A stretch of 64,000 nt of DNA, from contig CASHTG010000016.1 in assembly GCA_949357655.1 (NCBI GenBank), positions 2,170,001 through 2,234,000 on the forward strand. The letters run 5' to 3'. Made by a program: the position numbers and the translations under genes. Positions 1 to 11,631 of this stretch are shown here, piece by piece (position 1 is the first letter of the stretch; every line of letters begins with the position of its first letter). The stretch comes from Parascedosporium putredinis (lineage: Eukaryota; Ascomycota; Sordariomycetes; Microascales; Microascaceae). A model generated the notes under the pieces. The model was not told the origin of the DNA, did not search any database, and saw only the letters and a program-made list of their open reading frames with translations.

Positions 1-347
1 TAATGATATCCGATTCTCTAAACGCTAGCCCTTGGACTCCTCTTGACAAGAAACAGTAAAGGAAGTAAGAAAAAAGAAAAACAGACTCCGTAGCCCAATG
101 TGTCGCTTCTTCCCCCTCATCCCGTTCGGTTTGAGCAAACACAGCAACAACGTGTGCCCCAGCATAGAGTGCTCTCTGCACTGCCCGCCAGTCAACTGGA
201 TAACCTCCTGCTTCAATCAAGACCTAGATCATTGTGCTCGTGTCCATGCTAGTCCCCTTCCCCGGCGTGATCGTCGGAAATGCCCTCGGCCGCGACGTCC
301 TCCACCATTTCAACCTGGGCTTCCTCCTCCCCAGCCTCGTCCGAGCT

Positions 348-2029
348 CTACTTAGGATCCGAGTCCTGTTCTCCCGTGTCCGACCCCGATCCCGACCCTG
401 ACCCTGACCCTGCCGTCGATTCCGACTCCGACTCCGAGTCCGACCCCACTCGGTCTCTCAACCTCCGCCACATCTGACGCCTCATCGTCTGCCGCTTAAT
501 CGACCGACGATAAGTATCCAGCTCCTCCTCATCCACCTCCCAATCATCATCGTCGTCATCGCTCACATTATATGCAGCACCGCGGGCGCCGCCGCCACCA
601 CTTTCTTTCTCCTCGGCATCCCCGCGCGCTCGTGGTCATAGTCGTCGTCGTCGAAATCGAACTCGGCGTCCTCGTCCGACGGGTAGTCCCCCACGCACGT
701 CTGCACCTCCCAGTCCTCGCTTTGCACCAGCCGATCCCGCACCTCCCGCCACAGCGGTTGGCAAGGCAGACCGCGCTTGAGCCTCTCCTCCCAGTACCGC
801 CTACCCACCATGCGCATCCAGATTGTGCGCAGGTTCGTGCGCTCCATCCAGCGGTTCGACGCGCGACCGAAAAACTGGCTCCAGGCGGAGAGGCGGTGTC
901 CGTCGCCAAAACGGTAGACGACTTGCAAGAAATCGGGAAACATTATGTTGCGGTTCGTGGTAGGGATGGGAATGAAATAGGGGACCATGTTCCCATCCAC
1001 TTCGGGACCGGAGTGGTAGCTTGGGGAAAACGACGCCGGCCGGGGCGGCGCTGGGCATGGCGTGCTTCGCCTCGAAGGCCGGGAAACTGTAATACTTCGG
1101 GCATGCTATGTACGACGAGTCTCGGCAAGGGCGGAAGAGGTGCCTTGGGGAGGAAAAGGGATCGAGATGCGAGGCGAGGAGTCGGCGGGCACTAGCCGGG
1201 CGGAGGGTCTTGAATGTCGAATTGGGGGTCCTGAGGCCCGGTGCCGAGGGGGCCTCAAGGTCCGTAGGAGGGGACTTTCGCTTTTGGAATCGGGGCTCGA
1301 GGCACCCTCGCTACCGTCTCCTACAGTACAGGGAGAGACTCGGGCTCTGGGAGCACCCATCCCCTCCGTGGAGGCGCAGTGGTCGTTGGGCACGCCTGGC
1401 GGTGTATCGGAAATCAAGGGAAGGGAAAAGGTTTCTTCCACGACAGCACCGGCCATGTAGGGAGAATTGTACTCTCGCTCATCGTAAATGCCACATATGA
1501 TGGTAGGCAGACTCGGCATGGACTGAACAGCGCTCAGAAAGGCCTCTTGCCTTACTAGACCGAGTCCAAAATCTTGAGGATGGTTCTCCCCTGCCAGAAG
1601 CGACCAGCGGCAGAAGCCATTCGGTAAGGAGGACAACGTCGCATCGCCTTCCTCTCGTGAGTACTCCATCCCTCTATCACAAGAATTCGTTCTAGACTTG
1701 AGGATATGGTGGCCGGAGTCGTCAGAGCCGTCAGAGCCGTCAGAGCCGTCAGAGCCGTCAGAGCCGTCAGAGCCGTCAGAGCCGTCAAAGTCGCCATCGT
1801 CGCAGCAACAATCGAACGGGGTTGGACCCTCGGACGAAGAACGGCGGAGCCTTTGCTGGTAATTAGTAGCGCCAGCAGAAGCCGGACAATAGACTTCTCG
1901 AGGGAGTTCATCCATTTGCTCCGAGCCATTCCCTCGCAGCTTATCCCAGACCGCAGCCCTTCTCATCTTGGCCGTCGAAAGAGTGCAGAGTGAGGAAAGG
2001 GTTAGTTTGCCTACACCCCCGTCTCCCAC
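348..2029 (-). CDS. Hypothetical acidic, Ser/Asp-rich protein (gene model uncertain)
   Basis: I do not recognise this gene. Three minus-strand open segments follow one another: 2029-1106, 1000-563 and 566-348. The first holds a Gly-Ser-Asp run of seven units encoded by a 9-bp minisatellite. The second contains an aromatic and Arg/Trp-rich stretch (MVPYFIPIPTTNRN, then WSQFFGRASNRW), which looks like folded protein, followed by an Asp-rich patch. The third starts with a run of acidic residues and ends in Ser-Glu and Gly-Ser repeats. Segments two and three join naturally if one base is lost near 585 in a GGCGCCC context. That is the same kind of break seen in conserved genes elsewhere in this window. 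Between 1000 and 1130 the frame also changes, by an intron or another lost base. The start could be 2029 or the ATG 63 bases inside it. It may be a nuclear protein, judged only from its acidic low-complexity tail. Confidence 0.4.
1721..1783. repeat. 9-bp coding minisatellite, seven copies
   Basis: The unit gtcagagcc is repeated seven times without change, followed by a diverged eighth copy. On the minus strand it encodes seven Gly-Ser-Asp triplets in the hypothetical protein around it. The copies are identical at the DNA level, so the array is probably recent or kept uniform by slippage. Confidence 0.9.
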
Positions 2030-3467
2030 ATCCCTCCAGTAAGAGATGATGGCTAATAGAGATTTTCTTTCTTAAAAAAGCGAAGGAATGTGACAATCAG
2101 GCATTAAAAGTCGCGAGGGGGCGTGTAGGACTCAATCTTCCTGCCCTACGACAATCTATCGCTAGGGAAAGGGAGAAGCCCTTCCGCTAGATCGACCCGC
2201 GCCTCTTGCACCTACTCCATCTTCCCGATCGTGCCTTCCCCAAACATCACAACGGCCGCATGGTCCCAAATCACAAAACCAAACACGCACTCCTTCGCTC
2301 TTCCCCCGTTTCCACGCACGGTATCAGATAACCAGTATCGTATCCTCGCATCAAAAACCAGACGCAGGGATTCTCAAAGGCACCACCGCCGTGTAAGGCC
2401 CAGAATGACTCCGTCGCCCATCATCTGACGTCACCCGCTCCCCTTCCAATTTCGGGCTTCCCAAGACTTGTCAAAAAGTGCAAGGGTTCATCCTCCCTCA
2501 CGAGAGAAAAGTTGGCCTGAGACCGAAATGCTTTATTAACCCCGTTCTCGTCGATCACCATGAGAAAGCAAGGTTCTACGCTTTTCCGTATCTTTCGGGT
2601 CCGCCGTGACGAACAAAGTCTTGCGCGTTCCTGACGAAATGTGGGGTTTATTTGCATTTCTTTTTTTTTTTTTTTTTTTTGGATTCCCCCTTTTGCTTTT
2701 TGGGGCAGTCTACTCCACTCCATCACGGCTCCTTTGACGCGTACGCAGATCAACCCTCTTCGATCCGATGCTCCTCGACCACAGGGTTTGCCCCTTTCAA
2801 CACTCTTACTATCTACAGTCGCCGTGGAGCAATCGAAGGTTCAGTCAGCTCAGGAAAGACGGCCTCGCGACGTGCAATCAATTAAGCTGTATTAATCCTC
2901 CCCGCACGGCACGGGAGCGAACCGCGAGCCGTTTCCCTGGAATCCGGGGACCCGGTCACGTATAGCATAGATAGATTGATCGATACGTGGACCGGTTTTT
3001 TCTTTTTTCTTTCTTTGTTCAGTATTAAAATATCCATTGATTCTTGCAAGGATATACGTACGCGTAGAGGAAAGCTAGGATAGACGTCTCTTTCTTTCCC
3101 CGCATCTGCAATAATATGACAAAAGAGAGGAAACAACCCGGAAAATAGGATAGCACCAGATGCCTCGGACCAGTAAACAAATAAATGTGACGGGAGTAAT
3201 TCCGCACAGCTCATCAAAAAAAAAAAAACCAAGCCAAACAGTGTATGCTTTCATGCTAAAAAGGGGAAGAGCAGGTTCGCCAAGCTCCCATGTCCACCCG
3301 CCGAGGGGATGTTTGTGACAGCTGAACTTGCGGAGGGCGTCCCTCCTCCCTCCCCCAAAAATGCAACCCGAAAGATCTCCCTCTTCCTACCTCAACGTAC
3401 ATGGTATATACAATCTCCTACCCGCCCCCTCGGCAGAGGGGCGGCGCCCATCTTTCGTCGCCAATCA
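2030..3467. other. Intergenic, no gene seen
   Basis: No open frame here resembles a protein. The stretch contains a 20-base poly(T) tract at 2661-2680 and a 12-base poly(A) near 3216. It lies upstream of the hypothetical gene on its left and downstream of the membrane-protein gene on its right. Confidence 0.6.
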
Positions 3468-4749
3468 TCACCTGTAGGGCTCCGCGGGCATCTCGTAGAC
3501 GTCAGGGACCGGTCCGGAGCCGTGGCCCATGACAGGTCTGCTATCAGCCTCCGCGGCAGTCGGGAAGCGCGGCAGCGCATCTTCGCCACTGAGCTCGGCG
3601 CCGTGGTGCACGGGCTGGTTTCCGAGCTCAGCCACGCCGGCCCTGGGCTCGGGCGTGACGGACGCGGGAGGCACGAAACCGGGGCTAAGAGGCGAAACCT
3701 TGTGGTTGTGGTGATCGGGAGTGCGGCTGTGCCTGTTCGCAGCGGCAGCAGCGGCGACACCGGCACCGCCCACGCCCGCACCGCCGACGGGGACCTCGCT
3801 CATGCCGGCGCCGAGGCCATCGTCGACCACGCGCGGCTTCATCTGGTGCTGCTTCCAGAAATAAGTACCAATGGCGCCGATGAGCAACAGGCCGGCAATA
3901 CCGGCACCGACACCGATACCAATCTTGGCGCCGGTGGAAAGACCACCGCCCGTCTCCTTGGAATCGTTGTTGTTGTTGTTGCCCGAGGAACCGCTATCGC
4001 CGCCCGAGTTATCGCCGTCGCCAATGTTGGAGCCGTCGGGGACGCTGCCGACGGTTTCGGCGGGACCCGTGGTGACGGTGGTGGCCTTGATGATGATGGT
4101 GGAGGTGACGGTGACGGTCTCCTTGGCGTTCTCGTACGCGGTGGAGGTGATGATGGAGGTCGAGTGCAACTCGCTCGTGGTTGTGGAGACGACGGTGCTG
4201 GTGATGGAGTTGAAGACGGTCGTGATGCCGTCCACGGCAACCGTCACGGTCACGAAGATGGTCTCCCGCTTCGCGAGCGCCCTCTTCAACTGATCCTGCA
4301 TACCCGCCCTCCGCATGAGTTCGTACGCGCCGAGACGTCGGTCGTACTCCGGTACGGCGGCCGTGATGTGCGGCGGTGTCTGGACCCTCTCCACCGTCTT
4401 GACGGGCACCTCGAGAACGGGCGTGGCCTCGGCGGGGCGGGAACGTCGATGTGTCGCTTGGCGACCTGGGTCGACGTCACGTACACGGTGCTGGTGGCGG
4501 TATCGACATCGGACACGGTGGTGACGGAGGTGGAGATGTCGGTGACGGTCACGACGATGGTGCTGAAGACCGTACGGAAAACAGTCGTGTCGCTCGACAC
4601 GGTCCTGTCATGGCGGTCCGTCACGAAGATGGTCGAGGTGACGTCGTCCTCGAAGGGCCAGGATCAGGGCTTGGATCCTGGCGGGGAATCTTCAGGGCCG
4701 AGGTCGCCGTCAGCAGCGCCGTCAGGGCCGCCGGGATAGAGAGGCGCAT
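3468..4749 (-). CDS. Secretory single-pass membrane protein, Thr/Val-rich ectodomain (possible wall-sensor-like)
   Basis: The ATG at 4749 begins a good signal peptide (MRLSIPAALTALLTATSA). A long ectodomain rich in Thr, Val and Ser follows (repeated TVTVT/TSTIIIK-like strings, typical of O-mannosylated fungal surface proteins), then an Asn/Gly/Ser linker. One membrane helix (AGIAGLLLIGAIGTYFW) lies near residues 235-260. The roughly 130-residue cytosolic tail is Pro/His-rich. This order resembles Mid2/Wsc-type sensors, but no WSC cysteine domain is visible, so a sensor role is only inference. The frame breaks twice: at the GGG run 4655-4657 and the GGGG run 4434-4437. One added base at each gives a single 427-residue protein with no intron (1282+2 = 1284 nt). 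A 476-codon open frame on the opposite strand is a codon-bias shadow. Confidence 0.7.
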
Positions 4750-5521
4750 CCTTTTGGCGAAATAGAGGAATTGACAAAGAGTCGCTTCGCGATGTGTGTT
4801 GAAGAGAAACCCCGACTTTGACCGGGAGAAAATCCTTCTTCACCCGCTTGTCCGCAATCCGGGTATTTGGTGATTGGGGCGAGGTTTTGTTTCGAGACCA
4901 AGCTATCGAACGAGGGGGAGGTGCGATAAAGAAGGGGAAAGAGGAAAAGAAGGGGGTGGGGGCACCCTTTAGAAGGATTTGAGAAAGAGGAAGACGTCTT
5001 TGTTCACCCCCTGGTACTATTTTCCAACCAGAGAAAAATCCAGACTAGCCCAAGCAAGGTCCACAAAAGCGACAGGGTGCTGGTGGTTCGGGTCGGCTTG
5101 CTTGCGACAGGCAGTTGGGGGCGGCGACCAGGTCAGGGAATTTTCGCTAATACCTTGCTAGGAAAGAGCAAGGAATCAAAAGGGTGATATCGGTCAAAGA
5201 AACAAACAAGGAAAGTGAGCGACAAGAGATCTGCGCGAGCAAGATGATTTTGAAAGACAGAGAGCTGGGACAGTTTGGCTATTCTGGCGACCGTTTGGAT
5301 AGATTGTAAAAGTGGGAAAGCCACAAAAGAAGATCGAGAAGGAAAAGAAAAGGAAAAATAGATAAAAAAGGAGAAAAGAAGGAGTCAACGATCGAGGGCC
5401 CTAGCCAAGACAAATAGCACTTCAAGAGCTTAGCTTAGGCCTAGACGCATTTTTTCCTCAAGTGCGGTTCGAATGGACGAAGAAGGAGGAGGGCAAAGAG
5501 TTCTCCAAAGTGGAGAGAGAG

Positions 5522-5542
5522 ACACACACACACACACACACC
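5522..5542. repeat. (CA)n microsatellite
   Basis: About ten perfect AC/CA dinucleotide units in non-coding sequence. Confidence 0.9.
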
Positions 5543-5790
5543 AGAGAGGCCAACCGCCCTAAGCCAAGCGGCGAGAGGGCTGTGGTGTGTGCCAAAAGCT
5601 TGGGCACTTTGTTTTCGGCGTCATGCGTGTGGTGGATACGATACGGGTTTGGATGGGGATGCCATGAGACCCGAGGGTGCGCTAGCCCGTCCAGCCAAAC
5701 ACGGAAGGTCAGTGGCCCGTTCCTGTTCTCCTCCGTAAAAAGTAAAGCCACCAAGCCCAGTCTGATGCACTCTTGCTACGGCTCTGCACT

Positions 5791-5812
5791 GCACCTGCAC
5801 CTGCACCTGCAC
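5791..5812. repeat. gcacct hexamer tandem repeat
   Basis: Between three and four copies of the six-base unit gcacct, in non-coding sequence. Confidence 0.8.
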
Positions 5813-8800
5813 TTTGTCTTTTTGAACCTCGTGGAGTGGATGAACCAACGAGGGAGAATTTGAGGTATCAAACGCCCGAGAGAGATGCATTTCGGCGGGT
5901 ACGCCGGAAAGAGGCGAGCGATACGATGAATCGTTGAAAGCGAAGGAATGTCAAGTGAATGTCGGAGGTTTCTTTGGGTTTATTCGATCAAAGAACCCTT
6001 GGTAGTTTTGCGTTCAAGACACGTGGGAAGCCGCCGTTGCCTGAGCCCCCGATACTAAGCCATGATGCTGGTGCGAGGTTCTTCTATCTCTCTCTATCCA
6101 TCTCTCTCCCTTTCCAAGCCGGCGTCTTCGTGAAAACTTTCGCGTGCTGTGAAGCTCAAGAGAACCAGAGATGTCCAACCTTCAATGGATCGAGGCAGGG
6201 AGGGAGCCCTTTCCAGGTACAAGAATAGACAGCATCAGTGACGAGTACCTAGCAATTGGGTGGTGGGGTGGAGTGTCACTCCACTGGCCACATACAAATG
6301 GTCCACTCTAACTTCATTGGAGCCGGAGAACCCGCTTCCCGCTCGAATCTCGTTCTCAAGCCAGCAAGCAGCCAGCAAGCAGCGCCCTTTGGGTGGGAAA
6401 TGTGTTCAGGCGTGACGTAGAAAACCAAGGGTCGACCCAAACTCAAAAGCTCGTTCTTGTTAGTTATTCAGGGTCGCACCCAAACTGGGCCTTGGCACAA
6501 GCACTATTACCAAAGTTTCCTTTTCTCTCCTGATGGATACTGGCGTTTCTTGCCATCATACGTCAATGCCCTTGGTAGACAGGTGGCCTTGATTCAACAC
6601 TGACAGATTTGGTGAGATGCGACGCAGGGTTGTACGCTCAGGAACCAGGTGTTGTGTCGTGTCTTGGGCAAGCGTCCTTGTACCTTTCAACACTGCGAGG
6701 CAAAGAACGACACTGCAAGTACACTAGGTTTCTGGGTTTTCCAAAGCAGCCGACTAGTGCCATCGGTGGACCAAGCTAGCGAAGATTGGTATTATTTGTT
6801 TTTGTCTCGTAGTCAAGCGCCAAGGAACACTGCAAAGTAGCAAAAAGAAAAAGAAAAAAAGAAAGAAGGAAAAACAGACCAGTAGCACTGCACAGCCCCT
6901 TGCTTGAACCCAAAGTGGCGCCCGAGAAGCGTTTGTGTGCCTCGAAGGTCGCGGCCGGCCAATTTACTGGGGGCATGTTTCGTCCTCAGGTGCAGTTTCT
7001 TTGTGGAATGGCGTCTGGCGCTGGCAGAGGTCAGACTTGGTGCAAACGGAGTCAGAAATGCCATCACCAAGGCAAGTCGTCTCTGTTGCTCGCGATGATC
7101 AATGCCTTGAATCGGCGCATGGGCGGTGCGTGCTGTGGCAAGATGTCCAGAGTGTCTTGGTCTTGTTCCTTTTTTTCTTCTTCTTCTTTCCAGATGTCTG
7201 GACTCGAGACGGTTCGCAGGCGATCGCCGAACCAGGGAACAGTGCTGCGCGGGGAGGGAAGCGAGGTGGGGATCCCGAGGTATTCAAGCCAGCGCCAGCA
7301 GCAGTTGTGCCTGAAGCCAGAAAGTATTTTTGGGCTTGAGTACGCTGAACGGTAGCTCAAAGATTGCGTGGAGGATATGCCGAGGTAGCTTGGGTCACTA
7401 TGTGACGGCAAGCCTGCACAGAGTGGTTTTGAACATAGTGTATTGTGTCAATTGACTCCCAGGATCGCAGCTCCTTGAGGGGAAATCAGTCTTGCCAGGC
7501 CAAGGAAAGCAGCACTTGAGGCTTCGAAGCTGTTGATGCTCCTCAGTACTCCCAATACTGTTGATAATTATTGAGCACGCAAACTTGAAGTATGGGCTCC
7601 TCGTCACTCAACTCAACGCGGCACCCTTGGAAACCCGGCCTGCAGGAAAGTGCGATCTGGCGTCTCCACTTTGGGTTGGGTGTTTAAAGTTTGGATGGAC
7701 AGCGCATATTCATGGGATTCAAGCGCATCAAATTCATCAGTTCCAGAGATCACATGCACCAATCCCCGCTGCAACCTTTTCCTCTCCCCAGCCAGTCGCA
7801 TGCCTGACCTCCAGCTCAGCCGCGGCTGCAGCTCAATGTCCAGTCAATGTCTCTCGAATCCAATGGATCTATCCAACCCACTGCGACAAGTACCCGTCAG
7901 AAATCCGCGGCCAGACCCGTATCCATCAATTGGAGTATTGGCCCATTCGCTGCCGTTCTCTACGGCATAGGCTGGCTGGCCAAGCGAAAGCCCGTCGGCA
8001 CACGTCCTTTCGCTCGCCGGGGAGCGAGCTTGTGCCAGTTATCACTGCTCGCTTGAAATCCACATCTTGCGGACAGCAGAGACAGTTGATCTCTCTCTTT
8101 CCTCTTTTTTACCCGTTAATCCCGATACCGTGGCTATGGCTAAGCGAAACACACAAATCAATTATTTTCCGCGTCCGACACGGAACAAGATGAGCTGCCA
8201 GGTGGGTGCTGTGTCGCGCGGGGACCCTTAGTATCCATCATCTATTACAAAGTGAACCATGATGGATGTCTTTCACCGCACGATTAAGCAGACAACGCCC
8301 TGATCAGCTTAGCGCAGCTCGAGCGACTCTCGAGGTCGCAAATTTGACCACCAAGGAAAGCAAGGGTGGTTGTCGTCCGACCAACATGCGACAAGTATAC
8401 TATCGATTTCATGTTCGGGGAGGGTTGCAGGGTGACCTTGTCTTGCTCTCCTCCCAAGGCGGAATAGCCCGCTCTTGGCTTCAGGCCAGAGTCACCCTCG
8501 TTCCGCCCTTTTCGTCAAGGGTTTTGGCGCCTGAAGATTCCTCAACAATCAATGCGAGAGGGCCGTTCACGGATTCCATCAGTCAGTCAACGATAGTATA
8601 AGTTGGTGGGCTTGAATCACCGTTTCTCGACCCCGATGGGAGAAGCAACTGCCGCCACTCGTCCCTGGCTCGCCTCATGGCTCTTTCCCCGAGACGAATC
8701 CGAGAACCGCCCTCGACCGCGCGCAGAAGAAAAAGAAAAAGCCGTCCCGCGTCAAAACATGTCTTGTGCAGTGGGAAAATGACCTGCAAGAAACAGCAGC

Positions 8801-11631
8801 GGCAGATGAGGAGCAGCCAATATTCACTTTCCCCCCCCCTACCTTCCCCCTTTTGTCGTGGCGCGCCTGGCCTAGATGCCCCCATGCCAACCAGGCTGGG
8901 ATTCCCAGCCACCGCCGCTCGGGGCCAGCCAGATCCGCTGCCAGAGCAGTCGCCACGCTGCCAATCCCACGAACAGGATACATTGATGCGGCGAGCCCGA
9001 AGGAAACAAAGCGATGGGTGGATGTGGATGACCAGCGCTTTTTCCCTCTCTTTTTTTTTTTTTTTTTTTTTCTTTGCAGCAGAAGCTAAGGCGCGAAGGA
9101 GCCTGCTAGGGTAGGGTCACCCCCGAAGCTTAACTCTATTAATCCCGCAATATGCATTGATTGGATATCCACCGCCGGGAGCTGACCAAGGTCAGGAAAT
9201 TACCCTTTTGGGCGCTCATCGTTTTTTGAATGGGAGGAGGGGATGGGGGGCCATGACAACCACCGCCCATGAAGCATCCGCCGGGTGGCTGCCGATGATC
9301 GTTGGGGCCCGCTTGTGGCTTGCTCCCTTGGCTGGCATCAGATGACGAACAGCCAGATGGTGGTGTGCTGTCCGGAGGCAAACATTTCCAATGCCTTTTT
9401 CCGTTTGGAACTCAGTTCTCTTCTATCATTCTTGAGTACATGTAAGTCCTTGGCTCTGTAAAAGTGAAATGGTGGCAGAGGGGTGGGAAACTCTTCCCAC
9501 ACGCCGCCCCGCGGCCCTTGGCGAGAGTCGGCATTCGTGAACCGTGAATCGAATAAAACTGCCCTTACGCCCTCCAAGCATCAATTGATGTCTACGAGGC
9601 CAATGTCTGTCATGCTTAGACACTGCCCTGCCATGCTAAGGAGAGATAGAGTCCAGATATCTCCTTCACGCTATTTATTGAATAGACGTAGACGCGGCAG
9701 GGAAGAGGTCATCGTCCTATTGACACAGCGATATATAGTATCGACCTTTTGCTCCCGTGCTGCGTTGATCCCTTGGCTCGGATCGAGAAAACCTCCGAGA
9801 GACATCATTCCCAAGAGGTCAGGGAATGATGCTCTCGGAGACATGGACTATAGGAGTCCAAAACGCCAAGCCAAGAGAAGTCGGCCTCCATATGCTCTTC
9901 TCTTTCTTCTTCATATCACCCGTATGCCTATGCGCACTTTGCTGATGGTTGACGGCTGTCACGCCTCCTGTGATGATGCCCTCCCCTCACCGCTTTCAGC
10001 AACGAAATATCCCACCTTACTCAAGCGATTCCCGCAATGTTGGCTTCATTTCTAATACTATACCGTATGCTCTCCAGCAAAGAACCATTCCCTCCCCTTC
10101 ACACACTGCTCCAGACCCCACGGCCCAGCCCTCGATTTCCTCCCCGCCAAGAAAAGCGTCTGGCCGATCCCACGTCTCAAACTCAAAACTGACCGACTGC
10201 CGTCTCTCACTGCCTTTTCTCCTTTTCTCCCTGTGTTTAGCCTTTTGTTCCTTCTTTTCTCGGCCCCTTCCCCGTTGCTCGCTTCTATCAAGGGAGTTTT
10301 GTTAACGGATTGCCGCCGAGAGGGCACGAGGAGAGTAATGACACGGAGAAGCCCTTCTCCCCTACCACCCATTTACAAGATAACTCGTCGAGATGTTCGA
10401 ACTTTCGTAAGTGGGCAAGTTGGATGCCTCATCTAGCCAATGACGGTGTACGAGGATTTGTCTGTTCGCCCCTGACTCTCCGGGGTATCTTTTCCATAGC
10501 AATTGCAGCTGAATCTCCCAAGATAACAATAAACATCACGAAGGGAAGTGGGCCGAGGTTGTCTCTAAAATAGATTTCATAAAAATGGTTCTTCGCTAGA
10601 TACATGGATATATTTTCAAAACCCCCGCGGGCCGGAGCTCTCTCCGTAGTCTCACACCCTCTCGCGCTCTCGCCCTCCTTGTACCCTCTCGGCCACCATC
10701 CTTAGAGGGGTGGCGGGGGCACAAGAAGGACTCCCCGGTGATCCATCCACATTGTCGTCTAGCCAGAGAGGGGTGCCGGCTCCGCGGGCTCTTCTGTATA
10801 TGACAGGTTATTCTCGATCTCCGGGCTGCGCTCCTAGCCAACCCTCCCCTGCCGCTCACTACCTTCACCCGTCCCGTCGCCGACCACGCCCAACCTCCAC
10901 ATTCAACGTCTCTCTCAACTGTCCCTGTGAAGACGCGACCCGTAGGGTAGGATCAGGGACCGTCTGTTTCCGGGTCAAAGCACTCCAACTCCCTATCGAC
11001 CTCCCCTCGCCTCCCCGTTCTTTCTCCAATGTGGGAAGCCAGGAAAGCTCCTCAAGAGCCTGGTGGAATCACCGCATCAGGGAGAAAAAGACGAAATGGG
11101 AGAGGGGGAGGGAAGACGGCAAGAGTAGAAGAACTGAGAGAAGAACGCAACAAAAAAAGATAAGGATCATTTGTTTGCTATCGGATATATACTGAGGCGC
11201 ACCGCACACAAGAGGGAGTGCAGCGACGCTCGCTTGCGACAAAGCGCCAGATGCAGAGTGGGAAAAGAAATTCGCAAGGCACAAAAGAAGAAAAGATGAA
11301 GAGACCGGAAAAGGATGATACGGCAACGCAACGCAGGCAACGACAACGATTGGAATGACAAAAAAAGTGGCTGTATAATATCGCACCAAGAAGAGAAGAG
11401 AGATGAGACTGATGAGAGATCCAGCTTCTCCGGCACTGCAATTCGTTTTCTTCTTCTCGTGGGTGGAAAAAGGGGATGGGGCGCAGGAGGTGAGGAGTCG
11501 GTATTGATCGTGACAACCGAGACTGCAAGGCGACACGGCGAGGTAGCCCCCGCATAAGGAGACGTAGAAAACGAGAACTTGGGACGAATGCTGGCGCGGA
11601 ATAAAGACTGGCGTTGGTGTCGGAAACGCAT

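Larger units (their letters stand above)
4750..11631. other. 6.9-kb gene-poor interval
   Basis: I see no convincing gene. Open frames are short and compositionally random, and none carries a recognisable motif or a splice-supported continuation. The interval holds a (CA)n tract at 5522-5542, a gcacct hexamer array at 5791-5812, a poly(T) of about 21 bases at 9051-9071 and several CT-rich stretches like those in fungal promoters. It includes the promoter side of the membrane-protein gene and the 3' side of noxB. Confidence 0.5.

Noticed and set aside
3309..4739. 476-codon plus-strand open frame
   Set aside because: It lies antisense to the membrane-protein gene. Its Gly/Asp/Val/Arg-rich translation is the shadow of Thr/Val/Ser codons with G/C third positions.
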